Below, piece by piece: positions 1 to 9,074 of a stretch of DNA of 64,000 nt (positions are counted from its first letter, which is position 1; every line of letters begins with the position of its first letter). Where the stretch lies: the NCBI GenBank assembly GCA_964203235.1, contig CAXNLE010000001.1, positions 806,001-870,000 of the forward strand. The letters are read 5' to 3'. Source of the stretch: BACL27 sp964203235 (GTDB taxonomy: Bacteria > Actinomycetota > Acidimicrobiia > Acidimicrobiales > Ilumatobacteraceae). The notes below the pieces were generated by a model. The model saw only the letters and a list, made by a program, of their open reading frames with translations. It was not told the origin of the DNA and made no database searches. A program made the translations under genes and the position numbers.

Positions 1-600
1 CTCATCGACACGCATAGGTTGCTCAATGACCGCAAGATTAAATGCCGAAACTAGTTGCAGCGTGACAGTGCTGATAACTCCTAGCGCGCCGAGACCAACG
101 CGTGCGCAGTGAAATAGCTCAGAATTGGATGTCGCTGAACATTCAACAACCGACGAATCAGCGAGAACAATTCGGAGCGCCAATACTTGATTGGCGATGC
201 CGGTAAATTTGACTCCGGTGCCGTGGGTTGAAGTCGAAATTGAACCAGCGATTGTTTGATAAGCAATATCACCAAGATTCTGCATTGCTAAACAATTGTT
301 CTGCAGAATCATATTCAATTCTGATAATTGGATACCCGATTGAACCGTTACTGTCTTTGCGAGTTTGTCAATCTCAATAACCGCATCGTAGTTAGACAGA
401 TCAATTAGCAACTCTTCTGATAAAGCAATTGCTGTGAAACTATGTCCAGACCCGACAGCCTTGACTCGGATATTTTTTGAAATCGCCAACTGCACGACCC
501 GCTGAATTTCCTCTTCAGTTCTAGGCTTGAATAGTGAAATGTTGTCAACTTGTTGATTGCCAGCCCAATTTGACCAGCTAGTTTTGTGCAGTGGCTTCAT
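1..600 (-). CDS. FAD-linked lactone oxidase family protein, 5' part only (L-gulonolactone / D-arabinono-1,4-lactone oxidase type)
   Basis: The gene runs off the left edge; the first 200 residues are present of about 430 expected. It starts at an ATG at 600. The visible part is the FAD-binding PCMH-type domain of the VAO family. It has VGSGHSFTAIA with His53, the position that binds flavin covalently in gulonolactone oxidase relatives, then the AGSISTSTHGTG stretch at about residues 118-129. The family oxidises aldonolactones or sugar alcohols with O2 or another acceptor. The gene lies 20 nt downstream of the MFS transporter and is probably its co-transcribed partner. The substrate cannot be told because the C-terminal substrate domain is missing. 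A DprE1-like role was considered, but the N-terminal motifs fit the lactone oxidases better. Confidence 0.85.
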   Translation of the reverse strand, partial: MKPLHKTSWSNWAGNQQVDNISLFKPRTEEEIQRVVQLAISKNIRVKAVGSGHSFTAIALSEELLIDLSNYDAVIEIDKLAKTVTVQSGIQLSELNMILQNNCLAMQNLGDIAYQTIAGSISTSTHGTGVKFTGIANQVLALRIVLADSSVVECSATSNSELFHCARVGLGALGVISTVTLQLVSAFNLAVIEQPMRVDE

Positions 601-620
601 AAAATCAATCGTAAAACTCG

Positions 621-1880
621 TCAAACTCGTTGTGCGGTTACGCGAGTGCGAGTCAGTCTTCGAATACCAATCACGACCAATACGAGCGCCAATACGGTGC
701 CCATATTACTGAGCATATGAAAACCGAATGCTTTACGAATAAAACCACTTGAGAATCCCGCCATCCCTCCACAAAAACTCATTAACAAGTCGGCGGCGCC
801 TTGAACTGTCACACGTGAACTCTCCGGCACAGATTCGACTAAGAGGCTCGACCCACCGATGAGTCCAAAACTCCAGCCAAGGCCCAATAACCAAAGTGAT
901 GGCCACAGCAATGTCGCAGCATCTCCAGCAAGAGCCGCCATGACAGTTGCCGCAACGAGCAACACACCACCAACAGAAACTGTCAATAATTTGCCACGTC
1001 GATCAGCAAATTTACCGACAAGCGGACTAAATGCATACATGCCAGCGATGTGCAATGAAATCACATAAGGACTGACATCTTCGTGGCCATGAAGTTTTAA
1101 ATGAACGGGCGTCATCGTCATCACTGCGACCATAGTGACTTGCGAGATCACCATTGATGCGAGCGCGACACGCGCATTTCGAATGCCAGAAATTATACGT
1201 AATGCGGCACCCCAATTTGGAGTCACGACACCTACACCTTGCTGCGAGATCAGTCCCCCACTGACTTCGAGCGGATCAGGTCGCAGTCGAATGGCAGTAT
1301 TTGCCAACGCAAACACGAAAAAAAATGCTGACGCAATCCATGGACCTGTGTAAAGGCTCCAGCCGAACGTATCTACTCCTATTTGCTCAGCAGGTTTTAT
1401 CAACACTGGGCCAAATACGGCGCCGAAAGTTGAGCCGAACAAGATGTAGCTCATGGCCTGACTGCGTTGTTCGGGTGCCGCCAAATCCATCGCGGCATAT
1501 CGCGATAACAAATTCGATGCTTGACCCGAACCATATAGAAAAAGACCAAATAGAAAAAACGGCAATGAGTTTCGATTGACGCCGAAACCTGCGATTAATC
1601 CACCGGCGATGGCCAATGAATAACCGTATTCGAGACCGACGCGCCGACCACGCTTGCTCATAACACGGGCCAACACTTGCGACATGAACGCCGAACCCAT
1701 CGTGAATGTCGCACTCGACAAGCCACCCCAAGGCGTTTGCTGACCGAGGATGTCTTGAATTACAAACGCACCGACGGTAACAGCAGCCGACAAAGAAGCC
1801 GCTGCAACAACTTGTCCAGTTACCAACACCCTCAGCGTCCGCGCCTGCAACGCAACGAGATCAATGCTTGGCTCAGTCAC
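621..1880 (-). CDS. MFS transporter, 12 membrane segments
   Basis: The 419-residue protein is hydrophobic throughout, with about 12 predicted membrane segments in two halves, as in the major facilitator superfamily. The loop GKFADRRGK near residue 290 resembles the conserved MFS loop 2-3 motif as repeated in the second half. No substrate signature was recognised; a drug or metabolite exporter is the most general reading. The start is GTG at 1880, 19 nt after the GT2 stop. With the flavoprotein that follows by 20 nt it forms the distal end of a six-gene minus-strand operon, so it could move a product or precursor of that pathway. Confidence 0.8.
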   Translation of the reverse strand: MTEPSIDLVALQARTLRVLVTGQVVAAASLSAAVTVGAFVIQDILGQQTPWGGLSSATFTMGSAFMSQVLARVMSKRGRRVGLEYGYSLAIAGGLIAGFGVNRNSLPFFLFGLFLYGSGQASNLLSRYAAMDLAAPEQRSQAMSYILFGSTFGAVFGPVLIKPAEQIGVDTFGWSLYTGPWIASAFFFVFALANTAIRLRPDPLEVSGGLISQQGVGVVTPNWGAALRIISGIRNARVALASMVISQVTMVAVMTMTPVHLKLHGHEDVSPYVISLHIAGMYAFSPLVGKFADRRGKLLTVSVGGVLLVAATVMAALAGDAATLLWPSLWLLGLGWSFGLIGGSSLLVESVPESSRVTVQGAADLLMSFCGGMAGFSSGFIRKAFGFHMLSNMGTVLALVLVVIGIRRLTRTRVTAQRV

Positions 1881-1899
1881 CTTGAATGCGAATCTGTAT

Positions 1900-2604
1900 C
1901 TACTTACAAAATCTATATACGATCATGCAGAATATATGACGAAAACCATCACGTATTCCAATTTTCTTACCTTCGTCATATGACCGTCCTGAGTATGAGA
2001 TACCAACTTCTACGATTCTTAACTTTTGCTTCGCGATTTTGGCTGTGATTTCAGGATCAATTCCGAAGCGACTCTCGCGCAAATCCAAACTCTTTATTAT
2101 TTCACTACGAAAACATTTATAACACGTTGCCATATCTGTCAGATAGAGATTTGTGAAACAATTCGAGATAAATGTCAGCAATTTATTACCCATTGAATGC
2201 CAAAATCTAAGAACCCTTCGGTCTCCCCCACCAACGAATCGTGAACCATAAACCACATCGGCGCGATCCTCAATCAACGGCTTAAGAATCTTTGAATATT
2301 CTCGTGGGTCGTACTCTAAATCCGCGTCTTGAATAATGAAATAAGGTGTAGTGATATACGGAAGAGCAGTACGCAATGCAGCACCTTTACCCATATTTTT
2401 CTGATGAAATAAAACCCTTACCCTCGAATTGCTTACAGTTCGAAGAAGTTCACTGGTTCCATCGGTTGAACAATCATCAACTACTACTACCTCACCAACA
2501 CAATCATTCGCCAACACAAGATCAAGACACCGTTGAATAGTTTTTACCTCGTTAAATACCGGTAAAAAGACGCCAAGACACTGAGGCTCAACAATGTCGA
2601 TCAT
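1900..2604 (-). CDS. Family 2 glycosyltransferase (DPM1/polyprenyl-phosphate sugar transferase-like)
   Basis: The 234-residue protein has a GT-A fold signature: LPVFNE near residue 14, VVDDCSTDGT near residue 40, and the metal-binding QDADLEYDP near residue 92. GSRFVGG near residue 122 is typical of dolichyl/polyprenyl-phosphate hexose synthases. Such enzymes move a sugar from a nucleotide donor to a polyprenyl phosphate or a glycan at the inner membrane face. There is no C-terminal membrane region, so it resembles the short DPM1 form. It starts with ATG at 2604, 39 nt after the upstream membrane protein. The context of an SGNH membrane protein and a large membrane protein suggests cell-surface glycan assembly. 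Donor and acceptor are unknown. Confidence 0.85.
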   Translation of the reverse strand: MIDIVEPQCLGVFLPVFNEVKTIQRCLDLVLANDCVGEVVVVDDCSTDGTSELLRTVSNSRVRVLFHQKNMGKGAALRTALPYITTPYFIIQDADLEYDPREYSKILKPLIEDRADVVYGSRFVGGGDRRVLRFWHSMGNKLLTFISNCFTNLYLTDMATCYKCFRSEIIKSLDLRESRFGIDPEITAKIAKQKLRIVEVGISYSGRSYDEGKKIGIRDGFRHIFCMIVYRFCK

Positions 2605-2643
2605 AAGTTTCTAGACGGGACAGGACGGCATCTAAATAGATAG

Positions 2644-4725
2644 TTAAGAATCGACGACACTGAACTCAATCATATTCTTAGAGACACCATCAAACATGCT
2701 TAGAGCATCTGCATTAAGATCTGCTTGAGATAGAACTACGACTTTTGTTTTGACGTCAAAGTTGATCGTATTCTCTGGCGCAATCCCATTAAACCAATCT
2801 TTTATTAAGTTATTGATACCCGAGCCACCGAGCGCCAGGCGTCCAAATTCAACCGCTTTATTATTATTTATTGTCAAAGTACTCACAAAATGGTTGCACT
2901 TATAGGCCTCATAATCAATTGTCAATACTGGGTTTACACAAGCAATCAAAGCATCAGGATTTTCATTAATCGCCTCAAGAAACGGCTCGTGCCACCATTG
3001 AGTTTGCGCCTCGTCATAACGAATAAGACTGGACTGTCCAAGCACAATAAGAATCGCAACAGCAATTATGAGATTTCCAACTATGCGATTAACGCGCGAC
3101 CATAACTTTTCCCCATTTAGAAAAAGCAAAATTAGAAGCCAAGAATATTGACCAAAAACTGCGAACATTGACTTATTGCCGGCATACATCGGCTCATAAA
3201 TTGGCCCGATAAATCTTGATAACACGTAAATACTAAAACCGTAAAGAAACGTAGTAGATGCCATAATAAAAATGCCGTCAAACTCATGATGTGCAGTGAT
3301 CGCTCTAAATTTAATAACTAAATTCTTAAATGATCTTGGTCGAAAAACCACGCCAACCAATACAACGAAACTTAGAGTTACTAACTGATTCAAACTTGTT
3401 TGAACAATCAAAGCGGAGGAAACTATTAATACTGAAAAAATGATGACCCAACGGTCTATCTTGATAGACGCAACCTGAGCAACATTGTCAGAACCAATCA
3501 ACTTTCTTACTCGACCTAAAAGCAATGATGAAAAAAGTAAAACCGACAAAACCGCGACAAGCCAAACCGCCTCGAGCGGCACAACTGCTACTCCACCAGC
3601 CATTTCTAAATTCGAACTTTCGTAGAGTCTTTTTAGCATTACGACCCAGCCCACTACAAAAATCAACACCATCGCTAACCAATATCTCGAATTGAACCAC
3701 AGACGTATTAATGAGTGAGGAAAAGAAGCATTGAACGCAAGAACGATGCCGATAAGGGACATTGGAAGCCATGGACCATAGCTACCGACCAAAGCAATGG
3801 CTGTCGAGAGCGTTAGCAAAACAAACCCTAGCTTACGCCAAAATTGAGATTCTCTAGATGCTGCTATCAGAGTGAGCAAGAACACCAATGTGGCACAGTT
3901 CAAAAGAAATTGTGTGAAATGTCCGACATCTTGCGAGGCTCGAAAAAACAGAAAAGATGTTATTGGTATGAAGACAAACAATCCGAAACTCGGAGACCCA
4001 CTCGAAATTCTTTGCTTGAGCAAAAACGCTATTCGAATACTAAATAAGATTGTGCTCATCAAAACAAAAACCCAAGCGTTTGATAACACATTAAGTGAAA
4101 TTAGTAATGATTTCGAATCGGAGCCCGCGAATGTTTTAGACAAATATAGAAACCCATTATTAAAAAATGTGTAAAAGTATAAATAACTAGAAGCCCCAAA
4201 ACCTGTTGCGAGATTAAATTTCTGTCCACGTAAAAGCCCCGAAGATGACCACATGTAAAGTGCGCTATCTTCACCCTTCGCCAGAAAACTAAGATTTTTC
4301 AACTGCCCACGTGGAACCACATAGAAAAGTAATGCCATACTTGCTACGCCAACTATCTCTGTGTGGATATTTTTTGATTTGTAGGTAGCAACGCCTAGGG
4401 CACAATATCTCTTAAAAGTCAAAACCAAAATCCACACCACAGGTATCGAGAGAGCACAAATAGTTTGATTCAGTTCGATGTCAGTTGCGTAATCCATGAG
4501 AACAAAAATTAAGCCCGCGACAGCAATAGCCTGCCACAGGCATAAGAGCGCATCAACAAAGTCTCCGACGATAAATACCGCACCAGCAATTGCTATCGAA
4601 ATCAAAAATTGGCCAATCCATGGTAAGTCGAGAGAAGAACCTATTAGAACTGGAAAAATACACAGATGAAGTAATTTAAGAAATTGACTTGACTCTTGAA
4701 CCATTTGAGACAATCGGCCGAGCAT
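2644..4725 (-). CDS. Large polytopic membrane protein, unrecognised (possible GT-C-like enzyme)
   Basis: The 693-residue protein has many hydrophobic segments (I estimate 12 or more) over residues 15-565 and a soluble C-terminal domain of about 125 residues that should lie outside the cytoplasm. I do not recognise a family with certainty. The shape, with an acidic motif GEDSAL near residue 152 after early membrane segments, is compatible with a polyprenyl-sugar-dependent GT-C transferase, but no diagnostic motif proves it. It starts with ATG at 4725, sharing one base with the stop of the upstream gene (TAATG), so the two are translationally coupled. It sits between an unrecognised single-span protein and a GT2 enzyme, which supports a role in envelope polysaccharide synthesis. 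Confidence 0.7.
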   Translation of the reverse strand: MLGRLSQMVQESSQFLKLLHLCIFPVLIGSSLDLPWIGQFLISIAIAGAVFIVGDFVDALLCLWQAIAVAGLIFVLMDYATDIELNQTICALSIPVVWILVLTFKRYCALGVATYKSKNIHTEIVGVASMALLFYVVPRGQLKNLSFLAKGEDSALYMWSSSGLLRGQKFNLATGFGASSYLYFYTFFNNGFLYLSKTFAGSDSKSLLISLNVLSNAWVFVLMSTILFSIRIAFLLKQRISSGSPSFGLFVFIPITSFLFFRASQDVGHFTQFLLNCATLVFLLTLIAASRESQFWRKLGFVLLTLSTAIALVGSYGPWLPMSLIGIVLAFNASFPHSLIRLWFNSRYWLAMVLIFVVGWVVMLKRLYESSNLEMAGGVAVVPLEAVWLVAVLSVLLFSSLLLGRVRKLIGSDNVAQVASIKIDRWVIIFSVLIVSSALIVQTSLNQLVTLSFVVLVGVVFRPRSFKNLVIKFRAITAHHEFDGIFIMASTTFLYGFSIYVLSRFIGPIYEPMYAGNKSMFAVFGQYSWLLILLFLNGEKLWSRVNRIVGNLIIAVAILIVLGQSSLIRYDEAQTQWWHEPFLEAINENPDALIACVNPVLTIDYEAYKCNHFVSTLTINNNKAVEFGRLALGGSGINNLIKDWFNGIAPENTINFDVKTKVVVLSQADLNADALSMFDGVSKNMIEFSVVDS

Positions 4726-5303
4726 TAGCTATTTCTCGGATAAAAAATCTTTAGTTCAACGTTCGTGATCTGACCTCGTAGCAAAGATTCCGGATCTGTC
4801 CTTGGTATTTGAAGTTGCGCTGGGATCTCATCAGAAACTGCAGTGCGAAAATGGTAAAGAATCGTGTATGTCGCTTGTTCGTAGTCAGGCCACGCCAACC
4901 AAATAAAAATTTTCTGCTTTACACCTGCCGAATCAATGTACTTAAGAACGCCATAAGCATCGCCGCTTCCGTAGACAGAGTCAAATCCCTGGCTTGAGTA
5001 AAGTCCTTGATGCATTACTCGACGTTTGGTTTCACCGTTGACCACTATTCGGGTAAATGGAACTGGATTAATCAGTTCTAGTGTCATTTGTGGGAAACTT
5101 GTAAAAAAAATTTGGCCAAGGTTAGAAGCCTCAATCATCGTTGACTTCTCACCAAAGGAAGAAAGAGGCGGCGTCGAAAAATTTACAATTGCACGACTCT
5201 TTATTGATTGTTCTGCTGAAATCCCTATACGTTCTAGACCAAATATCAACAAAACTCCACTAAGCACTAACGTCCAGAGAGTAACAAAAATCTTGTCAAT
5301 CAC
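4725..5303 (-). CDS. Hypothetical single-span exported protein
   Basis: The 192-residue protein has one N-terminal hydrophobic segment (about residues 5-24) followed by a domain of about 165 residues that should be extracytoplasmic and looks rich in beta strands. I do not recognise it. The start is GTG at 5303, and the stop shares one base with the ATG of the 693-residue membrane protein, implying tight co-expression and possibly a complex of the two. It could be an accessory subunit of the membrane protein; this is inference from coupling only. Confidence 0.65.
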   Translation of the reverse strand: MIDKIFVTLWTLVLSGVLLIFGLERIGISAEQSIKSRAIVNFSTPPLSSFGEKSTMIEASNLGQIFFTSFPQMTLELINPVPFTRIVVNGETKRRVMHQGLYSSQGFDSVYGSGDAYGVLKYIDSAGVKQKIFIWLAWPDYEQATYTILYHFRTAVSDEIPAQLQIPRTDPESLLRGQITNVELKIFYPRNS

Positions 5304-5334
5304 TGTCCAAAAACTAGCAGATCAAAAGTATTTG

Positions 5335-6639
5335 TTATCGAACTAATTGTTTTTCTACCAGTAAACTTTCTAAAAACTTAGCAATTCGCTGATTACCCGC
5401 GGCATTAACGTGATGCCAGTCGAAGTATGGTGACGACTCTAAGCTGTCCATCACTGCCCTTGCGTCACCAAAATTCTCGTATTTCGAAATATTCGGGAGT
5501 AATCGTTCGTACATTTCGGGCATCACAACACCGAGCTCGCTGCCGTACATTTTCGCCAGAGCGCGGTCGTAATCCGAAGACGGATTGCGGGTAAAAAGAT
5601 TTGCTTGCAATACTGGAACGAATTTGGCACCTGCTTTTTTCGCAAACGATTCAGCCTCATCCATCGCAATTTTGAAATCAGATTCGGCCTTCAATTTCGA
5701 ACCCTCAGAAATCTCAATTCCACCGAAAACGAACTTCCGAAATAAAATATCTGCGATGCGCGAGTATCTACTGATATTCCTCAGTGCATTACCCAATTCA
5801 GGTAATTTGGTAATCAGCCCAACCGGTAATTCTCTTTGAACAAAACCGACACCAGACTCGTTGACCCCAACATAAAAAACTACGATGTCGTTCTCACTGA
5901 GATCGTAAATTGACTTGAGAACTTCTACTCGGTCGGTTGCCGTGGCAGCGCTTTTTCCATAGTTTTCGACTATCAATCCAGATTTACGATCATTAAGTAG
6001 CCGCTGAAGCACTGAGGGATACGTGTGTCGGTCTGACACCTCGCCACAAAAGGTTGTCGAGCCACCAAAAATTAAGACACGTCCACTGGGTGTTCGTGGC
6101 TGATCAGTGGTAGTACGTAAGCCAAGACTATTCATTGTTACAGGCACAGACCCTGAACCCGGACCATCATTTCGAGATTGTCTGAACAATTCAATATATT
6201 GAAACTGCGACGAAGACTGAGAATCGGTCAGTACACGAAACGGAAATTCAAGAAATAAGAGTAAAACTCCTAAAACCAGAAGGTTCGTTGCCACTACATT
6301 GCGTACTTTTTGTCTGCTGACGATCAACATCACTAAGACCAACCACACAATGATGATCATTCGTATTGGTAAGTTGATGAAAGAAGCGCGCTCAATCACC
6401 AGCAAAAAACAACCGAAAACTAATGCGCACAAACCCGCTAACGAAGTTGATAGCCGTAACTTGGCAAAATTAACAAGATATGTAAGCGCAACATGCAACG
6501 TCGAATAAACCACGACTCGCCGACTTGACAAACCCGATGCCCAGATCGGCAACATCGCTACAATTGAAAACAAGAGAACTTGCGGGACTTTTCTCAAGAG
6601 GCCTAAACGGTCAGATGCAGTCTCAGCTTGATTAACCAT
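5335..6639 (-). CDS. Membrane-anchored SGNH/GDSL-type hydrolase or acyltransferase-like protein
   Basis: The start used is ATG at 6639; a GTG six bases upstream is less likely. The 434-residue protein has about five membrane segments in residues 10-135, then a soluble SGNH-hydrolase-like domain. Block I is FGGSTTFCGE (Ser nucleophile), a middle block is FYVGVNESG, and the C-terminal catalytic pair is in FDWHHVNAAGN (Asp and His). Such domains add or remove acyl groups on polysaccharides or lipids outside the membrane. It is the first gene of the six-gene minus-strand operon, and the next gene follows after 31 nt. The combination with a GT2 and polytopic proteins suggests acyl decoration of a surface glycan; the substrate is unknown. 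Confidence 0.8.
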   Translation of the reverse strand: MVNQAETASDRLGLLRKVPQVLLFSIVAMLPIWASGLSSRRVVVYSTLHVALTYLVNFAKLRLSTSLAGLCALVFGCFLLVIERASFINLPIRMIIIVWLVLVMLIVSRQKVRNVVATNLLVLGVLLLFLEFPFRVLTDSQSSSQFQYIELFRQSRNDGPGSGSVPVTMNSLGLRTTTDQPRTPSGRVLIFGGSTTFCGEVSDRHTYPSVLQRLLNDRKSGLIVENYGKSAATATDRVEVLKSIYDLSENDIVVFYVGVNESGVGFVQRELPVGLITKLPELGNALRNISRYSRIADILFRKFVFGGIEISEGSKLKAESDFKIAMDEAESFAKKAGAKFVPVLQANLFTRNPSSDYDRALAKMYGSELGVVMPEMYERLLPNISKYENFGDARAVMDSLESSPYFDWHHVNAAGNQRIAKFLESLLVEKQLVR

Positions 6640-6743
6640 CAACACAGTCTAGAACTAACGCATAAACCAAAGGGATTAAACTGTGCTGACGAACGCAACG
6701 AATTATTGGGCTCAATATCGCGAACAAGCATAAAATTTAGTTG

Positions 6744-6827
6744 TGTCGAAGAGGGGACTTGAACCCCTACGCCCTTACGAGCGCCAGCCCCTTAAGCTGG
6801 TGCGTCTGCCAATTTCGCCACTCCGAC
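6744..6827 (-). tRNA. tRNA-Leu, anticodon reads AAG
   Basis: The 84-nt class II tRNA has a 7-bp acceptor stem (one G-U pair), a 3-bp D stem, an anticodon stem CCAGC/GCTGG enclosing the 7-nt loop TTAAGGG, a long variable arm CGCTC-GTAA-GGGCG, and a T arm AGGGG-TTCAAGT-CCCCT. The discriminator is A73 and CCA is not encoded. The loop places A34 A35 G36 as the anticodon, so it would read CUU (and CUC/CUA if A34 becomes inosine). G37 is normal for CUN-reading leucine tRNAs. It lies just downstream of secG, the same neighbourhood as E. coli leuU (anticodon GAG). Identity as tRNA-Leu is firm; the A34 reading depends on this single sequence. Confidence 0.95.
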
Positions 6828-6867
6828 GTGGAATAAATATTACCTTGAAACTATTAGTTGCTGACAA

Positions 6868-7104
6868 CTAGGCCAGCAATAAACCCAACGCTATTACAGT
6901 CACTATCCAAGTAAGTGCGAAAACGGTAGTAATGCGGTTGAGGTTACGTTCTGCTGCTGCTGAACCAAGTGCTGCCCCACCGCCTCCACCGAACATGTCT
7001 GAAAGACCGCCGCCACGACCGCTATGCAATAACACCCCGACAATCATCGAGAACATTGCTATGACGTTGATAACTACAGTTACATAAGTTATTAAATTTC
7101 GCAC
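6868..7104 (-). CDS. secG: Preprotein translocase subunit SecG
   Basis: The 78-residue protein has two membrane segments (about residues 5-26 and 57-77) joined by a Gly-rich loop with LHSGRGGGLSDMFGGG, the usual SecG signature. It is a non-essential partner of SecYE that helps SecA-driven export. The start is GTG at 7104, 15 nt after the ABC ATPase stop. In most actinobacteria secG follows tpiA closely; here a five-gene transporter lies between. A short inverted repeat (6-bp stem, 4-nt loop) covers the stop codon at 6855-6870 and could weakly end or protect the message before tRNA-Leu. Confidence 0.93.
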   Translation of the reverse strand: MRNLITYVTVVINVIAMFSMIVGVLLHSGRGGGLSDMFGGGGGAALGSAAAERNLNRITTVFALTWIVTVIALGLLLA

Positions 7105-7119
7105 GTGAAAATTCTACCT

Positions 7120-8094
7120 TCACCCCTCTGGAAAATGGCACGCCGACATCTGACCACTCGGCTGAATCGTCAGCATTGGTTCCTCCTGAGAACATACATC
7201 TTGCGCCTTCCAGCATCGAGTTCGAAAGCGACAACCCGACGGTGGGTTGATTGGTGACGGTACTTCACCTTCAAGCATCAATCGAGTTCGGGATCGTTCA
7301 ATTTTTGGGTCAGTTAAAGGCACCGCCGAAAGCAGGGCTTTCGTGTACGGATGTGTCGGCTTCTCATAAACAGTTTCTTGATCACCGATCTCGACAATTT
7401 TTCCGAGGTACATAACTGCGACTCGATCAGCAATATGACGCACAACAGATAGATCATGCGCAATAAACAAATATCCGATGCCAAACTTTTTCTGTAAGTC
7501 GTCAAACAGATTTATAACGCCAGCCTGAATACTCACATCAAGTGCTGAAACCGGCTCATCAAGAATGATCATCGCAGGATTAAGCGCCAGTGCACGCGCA
7601 ATCCCGATTCGTTGTCGCTGACCACCAGAGAATTCGTGAGGAAAGCGCGATGCCTGGTCAGCAGAAAGACCCACGAGTTCAAGAAGTTCAATGATCTTGT
7701 CACTATGACTACCGGGAACCCTCTGCACTATTAATGGTTCGGCAATTGATGCACCGACAGTCATCTTCGGGTCAAGTGAAGCGAATGGATCTTGAAACAC
7801 GATTTGCATTTTGCGACGCAATGCTCTCAATTCTTCAAATTCCATTGAGCCCAAATCTTGTCCATCAAACTCAACTTTGCCCGATGTTGGTTCAACTAGC
7901 CGCAGTATGCATCGACCCACAGTTGTTTTTCCTGAACCAGACTCACCTACTAACCCAAGAGTTTGTCCTTTGTCGATCGAAAACGACACATTTGAAACTG
8001 CCTGCACTAGTCGCTTGCCTGACACTGAACGCTTGGTGCGACGAATCTGAAATGTTTTGACGAGGTTGGTAACCCGGAGAAGTTCTGTGCTCAT
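7120..8094 (-). CDS. Opp/Dpp-type ABC transporter ATP-binding protein (OppF/DppF-like)
   Basis: The 324-residue ATPase has Walker A GESGSGKTT near residue 52, the signature EFSGGQRQR and Walker B MIILDEPVSALD. Its C-terminal oligopeptide/dipeptide extension has SGCRFRTRC and later Cys residues, typical of the OppF/DppF branch. It powers import of oligopeptides, dipeptides or similar solutes together with the OppD-like ATPase. The start is ATG at 8094 and overlaps the upstream ATPase stop by 4 nt (ATGA). The exact substrate is not shown by ATPases. Confidence 0.92.
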   Translation of the reverse strand: MSTELLRVTNLVKTFQIRRTKRSVSGKRLVQAVSNVSFSIDKGQTLGLVGESGSGKTTVGRCILRLVEPTSGKVEFDGQDLGSMEFEELRALRRKMQIVFQDPFASLDPKMTVGASIAEPLIVQRVPGSHSDKIIELLELVGLSADQASRFPHEFSGGQRQRIGIARALALNPAMIILDEPVSALDVSIQAGVINLFDDLQKKFGIGYLFIAHDLSVVRHIADRVAVMYLGKIVEIGDQETVYEKPTHPYTKALLSAVPLTDPKIERSRTRLMLEGEVPSPINPPSGCRFRTRCWKAQDVCSQEEPMLTIQPSGQMSACHFPEG

Positions 8095-9074
8095 TGCGTT
8101 ACCGTAAAATTAGGAAGTTCGTGTGCCCGTAAACAAGCTGTCTGTAAATCTGCAAAAGGTATCAACTCAGGAATAGTGGTTTCGCATTGCTCATCTGAAA
8201 ATTCGCAACGAGTCCTAAAAGCACAACCCGATGGTGGCGAAATCATATTTGGTGGAAAACCCGCGATTGGTGTTAATCGTTCTTTGCCCGGTTGGGGTAT
8301 TGAGCGAAGCAGACCACGCGTATAAGGATGACTTGGGTGATCGTACAAATTATCGACTAAGCCTTGCTCGACATTTCGGCCCGCGTACATAACGTCAACC
8401 CTGTCGGCGACGCGAGCGATTATGCCCAGATCATGGGTGATCAGAACCACAGCAGTACCTAACTGCTGCTGCACACGCTTAATGACTTCAAGAATTTGTG
8501 CTTGCACAGTTACGTCAAGTGCAGTTGTGGGCTCATCGGCAATTAGCAGTTTTGGATTATTCGCAATCGCAATCGCAATGACCACACGTTGGCGCATCCC
8601 ACCAGAAAATTCATGTGGATACTGCATTGCACGCTCCGCAGGTTGAGGAATACCAACCAAATCTAGAAGTTCAATCGCGCGTGTCGCTGCTTGCTTCTTT
8701 GTAAATTCTTGGTGCGACTGCAGCATTTCTGAAATTTGTTTTCCAATTCGGTGAACCGGATTTAGCGCAGATAGAGGGTCTTGAAAAATCATTGACATTA
8801 CTCGCCCGCGAACTGAACGCATTTGCTGTGATGATTTTCCGACTAGTTCTTCACCATCCAAGACAATAGAGCCTGATACGCGAGCCCGAGACGAAAGCAA
8901 ACCCATTGTCGCCAAAAAAGTTACGGACTTTCCCGAACCTGACTCGCCCACAACTCCAAGCACTTCGCCCTTCATCACATCAAGATCGACACCTCGCACA
9001 GCGAGTACTTGACCGAATGGCGTTTCAAAAGTTATATGTAAATTGCGAATTTGAAGAATAGTTTCAGTCATCAC
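8091..9074 (-). CDS. Opp/Dpp-type ABC transporter ATP-binding protein (OppD/DppD-like)
   Basis: The 327-residue ATPase has Walker A GESGSGKSVT near residue 43, signature EFSGGMRQR, Walker B LLIADEPTTALDVT, and the Cys-containing oligo/dipeptide C-terminal region (SGCAFRTRC). It pairs with the downstream ATPase as the energy module of the importer. The start ATG at 9074 overlaps the permease stop by 4 nt (ATGA); a second ATG follows directly, so the start may be one codon later. Position third in the transcribed ATPase-permease array is standard for Opp/Dpp operons. Confidence 0.92.
   Translation of the reverse strand: MMTETILQIRNLHITFETPFGQVLAVRGVDLDVMKGEVLGVVGESGSGKSVTFLATMGLLSSRARVSGSIVLDGEELVGKSSQQMRSVRGRVMSMIFQDPLSALNPVHRIGKQISEMLQSHQEFTKKQAATRAIELLDLVGIPQPAERAMQYPHEFSGGMRQRVVIAIAIANNPKLLIADEPTTALDVTVQAQILEVIKRVQQQLGTAVVLITHDLGIIARVADRVDVMYAGRNVEQGLVDNLYDHPSHPYTRGLLRSIPQPGKERLTPIAGFPPNMISPPSGCAFRTRCEFSDEQCETTIPELIPFADLQTACLRAHELPNFTVTQ

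Noticed and set aside
6744..6827. Reading the tRNA-Leu anticodon as TAA
   Set aside because: A shift of the loop would break the 5-bp anticodon stem; only the CCAGC/GCTGG stem gives a 7-nt loop, which yields AAG.
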